Source: Acidobacteriota bacterium
Lineage (GTDB): Bacteria; Acidobacteriota; Blastocatellia; Pyrinomonadales; Pyrinomonadaceae
Reading direction: 5' to 3'
Assembly: GCA_019639195.1 (NCBI GenBank)
Contig: JAHBSI010000001.1
Coordinates: forward strand, 868,001 to 932,000
DNA: 64,000 nucleotides
Shown one piece after another: positions 63,014 through 64,000 of the stretch (its first letter is position 1; every line of letters starts with the position of its first letter). The notes beneath the pieces are model-generated. The model made no database searches, was not told the origin of the DNA, and saw only the letters and a list, made by a program, of their open reading frames with translations. The position numbers and the translations under genes are program-made.

Positions 63014-64000
63014 ATGACCGAGACGAAGATAAGCGAACAAGAAGAGCCGCCAAGGACGCGGCCGGATATCGTCTGGCTTTGCTGTTCAACGGCAGTGACA
63101 ATTGCGGCGTTCGTCTTTCGGTTTTACGATCTTACGCTCAAGCCGCTGCACCATGACGAAGGCGTCAACGGATTTTTTCTGACGACGCTCTATCGAACAG
63201 GTGTTTATAAGTACGACCCGGCAAATTACCACGGCCCGACGCTCTATTACATCTCACTTTTCTTCTCGAAGATCTTCGGGCTGAACACGTTTGCCGTTCG
63301 GACGAGCGTTGCCGTATTCGGCGTGCTTACGGTCGTCCTTGTGCTCTATCTAAGGCGTTATCTTGGGCGGATCGGGAGCCTTTCCGCGGCGCTGTTTCTC
63401 GCGCTCTCGCCGGGAATGGTCTATATCTCGCGATACTTTATTCACGAGACGTTCTTTACATTCTGCAGCCTTGCGATCGTCGTTTCGGTCGTGCTTTTCA
63501 TCGAAAGGCTAAAGGCCGGTGTCTGTGCGAAGGTTTGGTTAGCGATCCTACTCGCTGTTTGTTTTATTCCGTCAGGCCTGAATATCGCAGAATATTTTTC
63601 GAACGGAAATGCGACGGCCTTGTGGGCTTTTCGAAGCGCGATCATTATCGTCGAGCTTGTCCTGATCTATCTTGTTCTTAAAAGCCTGCTTGAGTGGCGC
63701 GACGGCCGGCCGATATATCTGATACTTGCCGCGGCCTCAGCAGCCCTTCTTTTTGCGACAAAAGAGACGGCATTCATCACTATCGGAACGATGCTTATCG
63801 CGACCGCGGCAACACGCATCTGGCAGAAGAATGTGAGCGAAGAACTAAGCAATGCGAAATGGCGCATACTTTGGCTGTTCCAGTTTGCAGTGCTTGCGGC
63901 CGCGGTCGTTTTTTATACTCACACGCTCGACGGTTTGAAATGGCTGCATACGTACTTTCTAGGTGAGAATAGCGTAAAGGAACCGTTTGCATTCTATACG
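63014..64000 (+). CDS. Agl23-like/TIGR03663 membrane glycosyltransferase-family protein, N-terminal part
   Basis: The frame runs open from ATG 63014 to the window end (329 codons). Residues about 41-78 carry LKPLHHDEGVNGFFLTTLYR then YDPANYHGPTLYY, the signature of the TIGR03663 (Agl23-like, PMT-2 related) family, with the GT-C acidic His-Asp-Glu motif in the first loop. At least seven membrane helices follow. LFATKETAFIT is also typical. The C-terminal part lies outside the window. It forms a pair with the preceding membrane protein. Confidence 0.85.
   Translation, partial: MTETKISEQEEPPRTRPDIVWLCCSTAVTIAAFVFRFYDLTLKPLHHDEGVNGFFLTTLYRTGVYKYDPANYHGPTLYYISLFFSKIFGLNTFAVRTSVAVFGVLTVVLVLYLRRYLGRIGSLSAALFLALSPGMVYISRYFIHETFFTFCSLAIVVSVVLFIERLKAGVCAKVWLAILLAVCFIPSGLNIAEYFSNGNATALWAFRSAIIIVELVLIYLVLKSLLEWRDGRPIYLILAAASAALLFATKETAFITIGTMLIATAATRIWQKNVSEELSNAKWRILWLFQFAVLAAAVVFYTHTLDGLKWLHTYFLGENSVKEPFAFYT

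Noticed and set aside
1..64000. CRISPR arrays, insertion sequences, prophage or attachment sites
   Set aside because: No regularly spaced repeats, transposase, integrase or phage genes were seen; both tRNA genes lack flanking duplicated ends.

Overview
The window reads as chromosomal DNA of a Gram-negative, moderately GC-rich bacterium, most likely an Acidobacteriota of the Blastocatellia/Pyrinomonadaceae type. This placement is an inference from style: outer-membrane efflux and a carboxypeptidase-regulatory beta-barrel, many GAF/FHA/sigma-54 signalling proteins, M61, M48 and M50 proteases, PD40 and TPR lipoproteins, and repeated Asn-Ala stretches in exported proteins. No phage, insertion sequence, CRISPR array or rRNA is seen. 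Genes are dense and often overlap by 4 bases.

Layout. 1-5.3 kb: end of a sigma-54 activator, a cysteine desulfurase, an FHA-GAF-adenylate cyclase, a divergent MreB and a VapBC module with a palindromic operator. 5.4-9.5 kb: tRNA-Leu(CAA), a SRAP (YedK) DNA-protein crosslink protein, LepA, a YtxH/DUF948 membrane pair and tRNA-Ser(GCT) with its own terminator. 9.6-19.8 kb: a beta-barrel protein, a large sensor kinase with an N-terminal PDZ-like region, an MFS exporter, then M61 protease, PD40 lipoprotein and DinB-fold protein. 19.8-28.2 kb: a possible minus-strand small RNA, murA, HIT protein, TPR lipoprotein, a GAF-GAF-sigma-54 activator joined to selB, a DUF2071 protein, folA and an Mpo1-like membrane protein. 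28.2-36.6 kb: FGGY kinase, transketolase, a serine hydrolase, a REP-like palindrome cluster, an alanyl-tRNA synthetase gene that lacks its catalytic N-terminus, an EamA exporter and an Lrp regulator.

36.7-46.8 kb: aldehyde dehydrogenase, DUF454 protein, two paralogous exonuclease III genes separated by a second VapBC module, nadA, the phosphate block phoU-DUF47-pit and an M48 protease. 46.8-54.7 kb: a minus-strand operon tetR-adaptor-RND pump-TolC-quinone reductase with a perfect 18-bp palindrome in front of tetR. 54.7-64 kb: small membrane/stress proteins, YacG, an M50 protease with HU, a YpfJ-like metallopeptidase, a TM2 protein, riboflavin synthase and two polytopic GT-C-like proteins, the last cut by the window end.

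The genes mix housekeeping (translation, peptidoglycan, folate, NAD, riboflavin, pentose phosphate) with envelope maintenance and signalling. The strongest oddities are the 5'-truncated alaS beside REP-like palindromes, the structured minus-strand intergenic transcript candidate before murA, and a short reading frame joined to the sensor kinase frame across a single TGA in a genome that encodes SelB.
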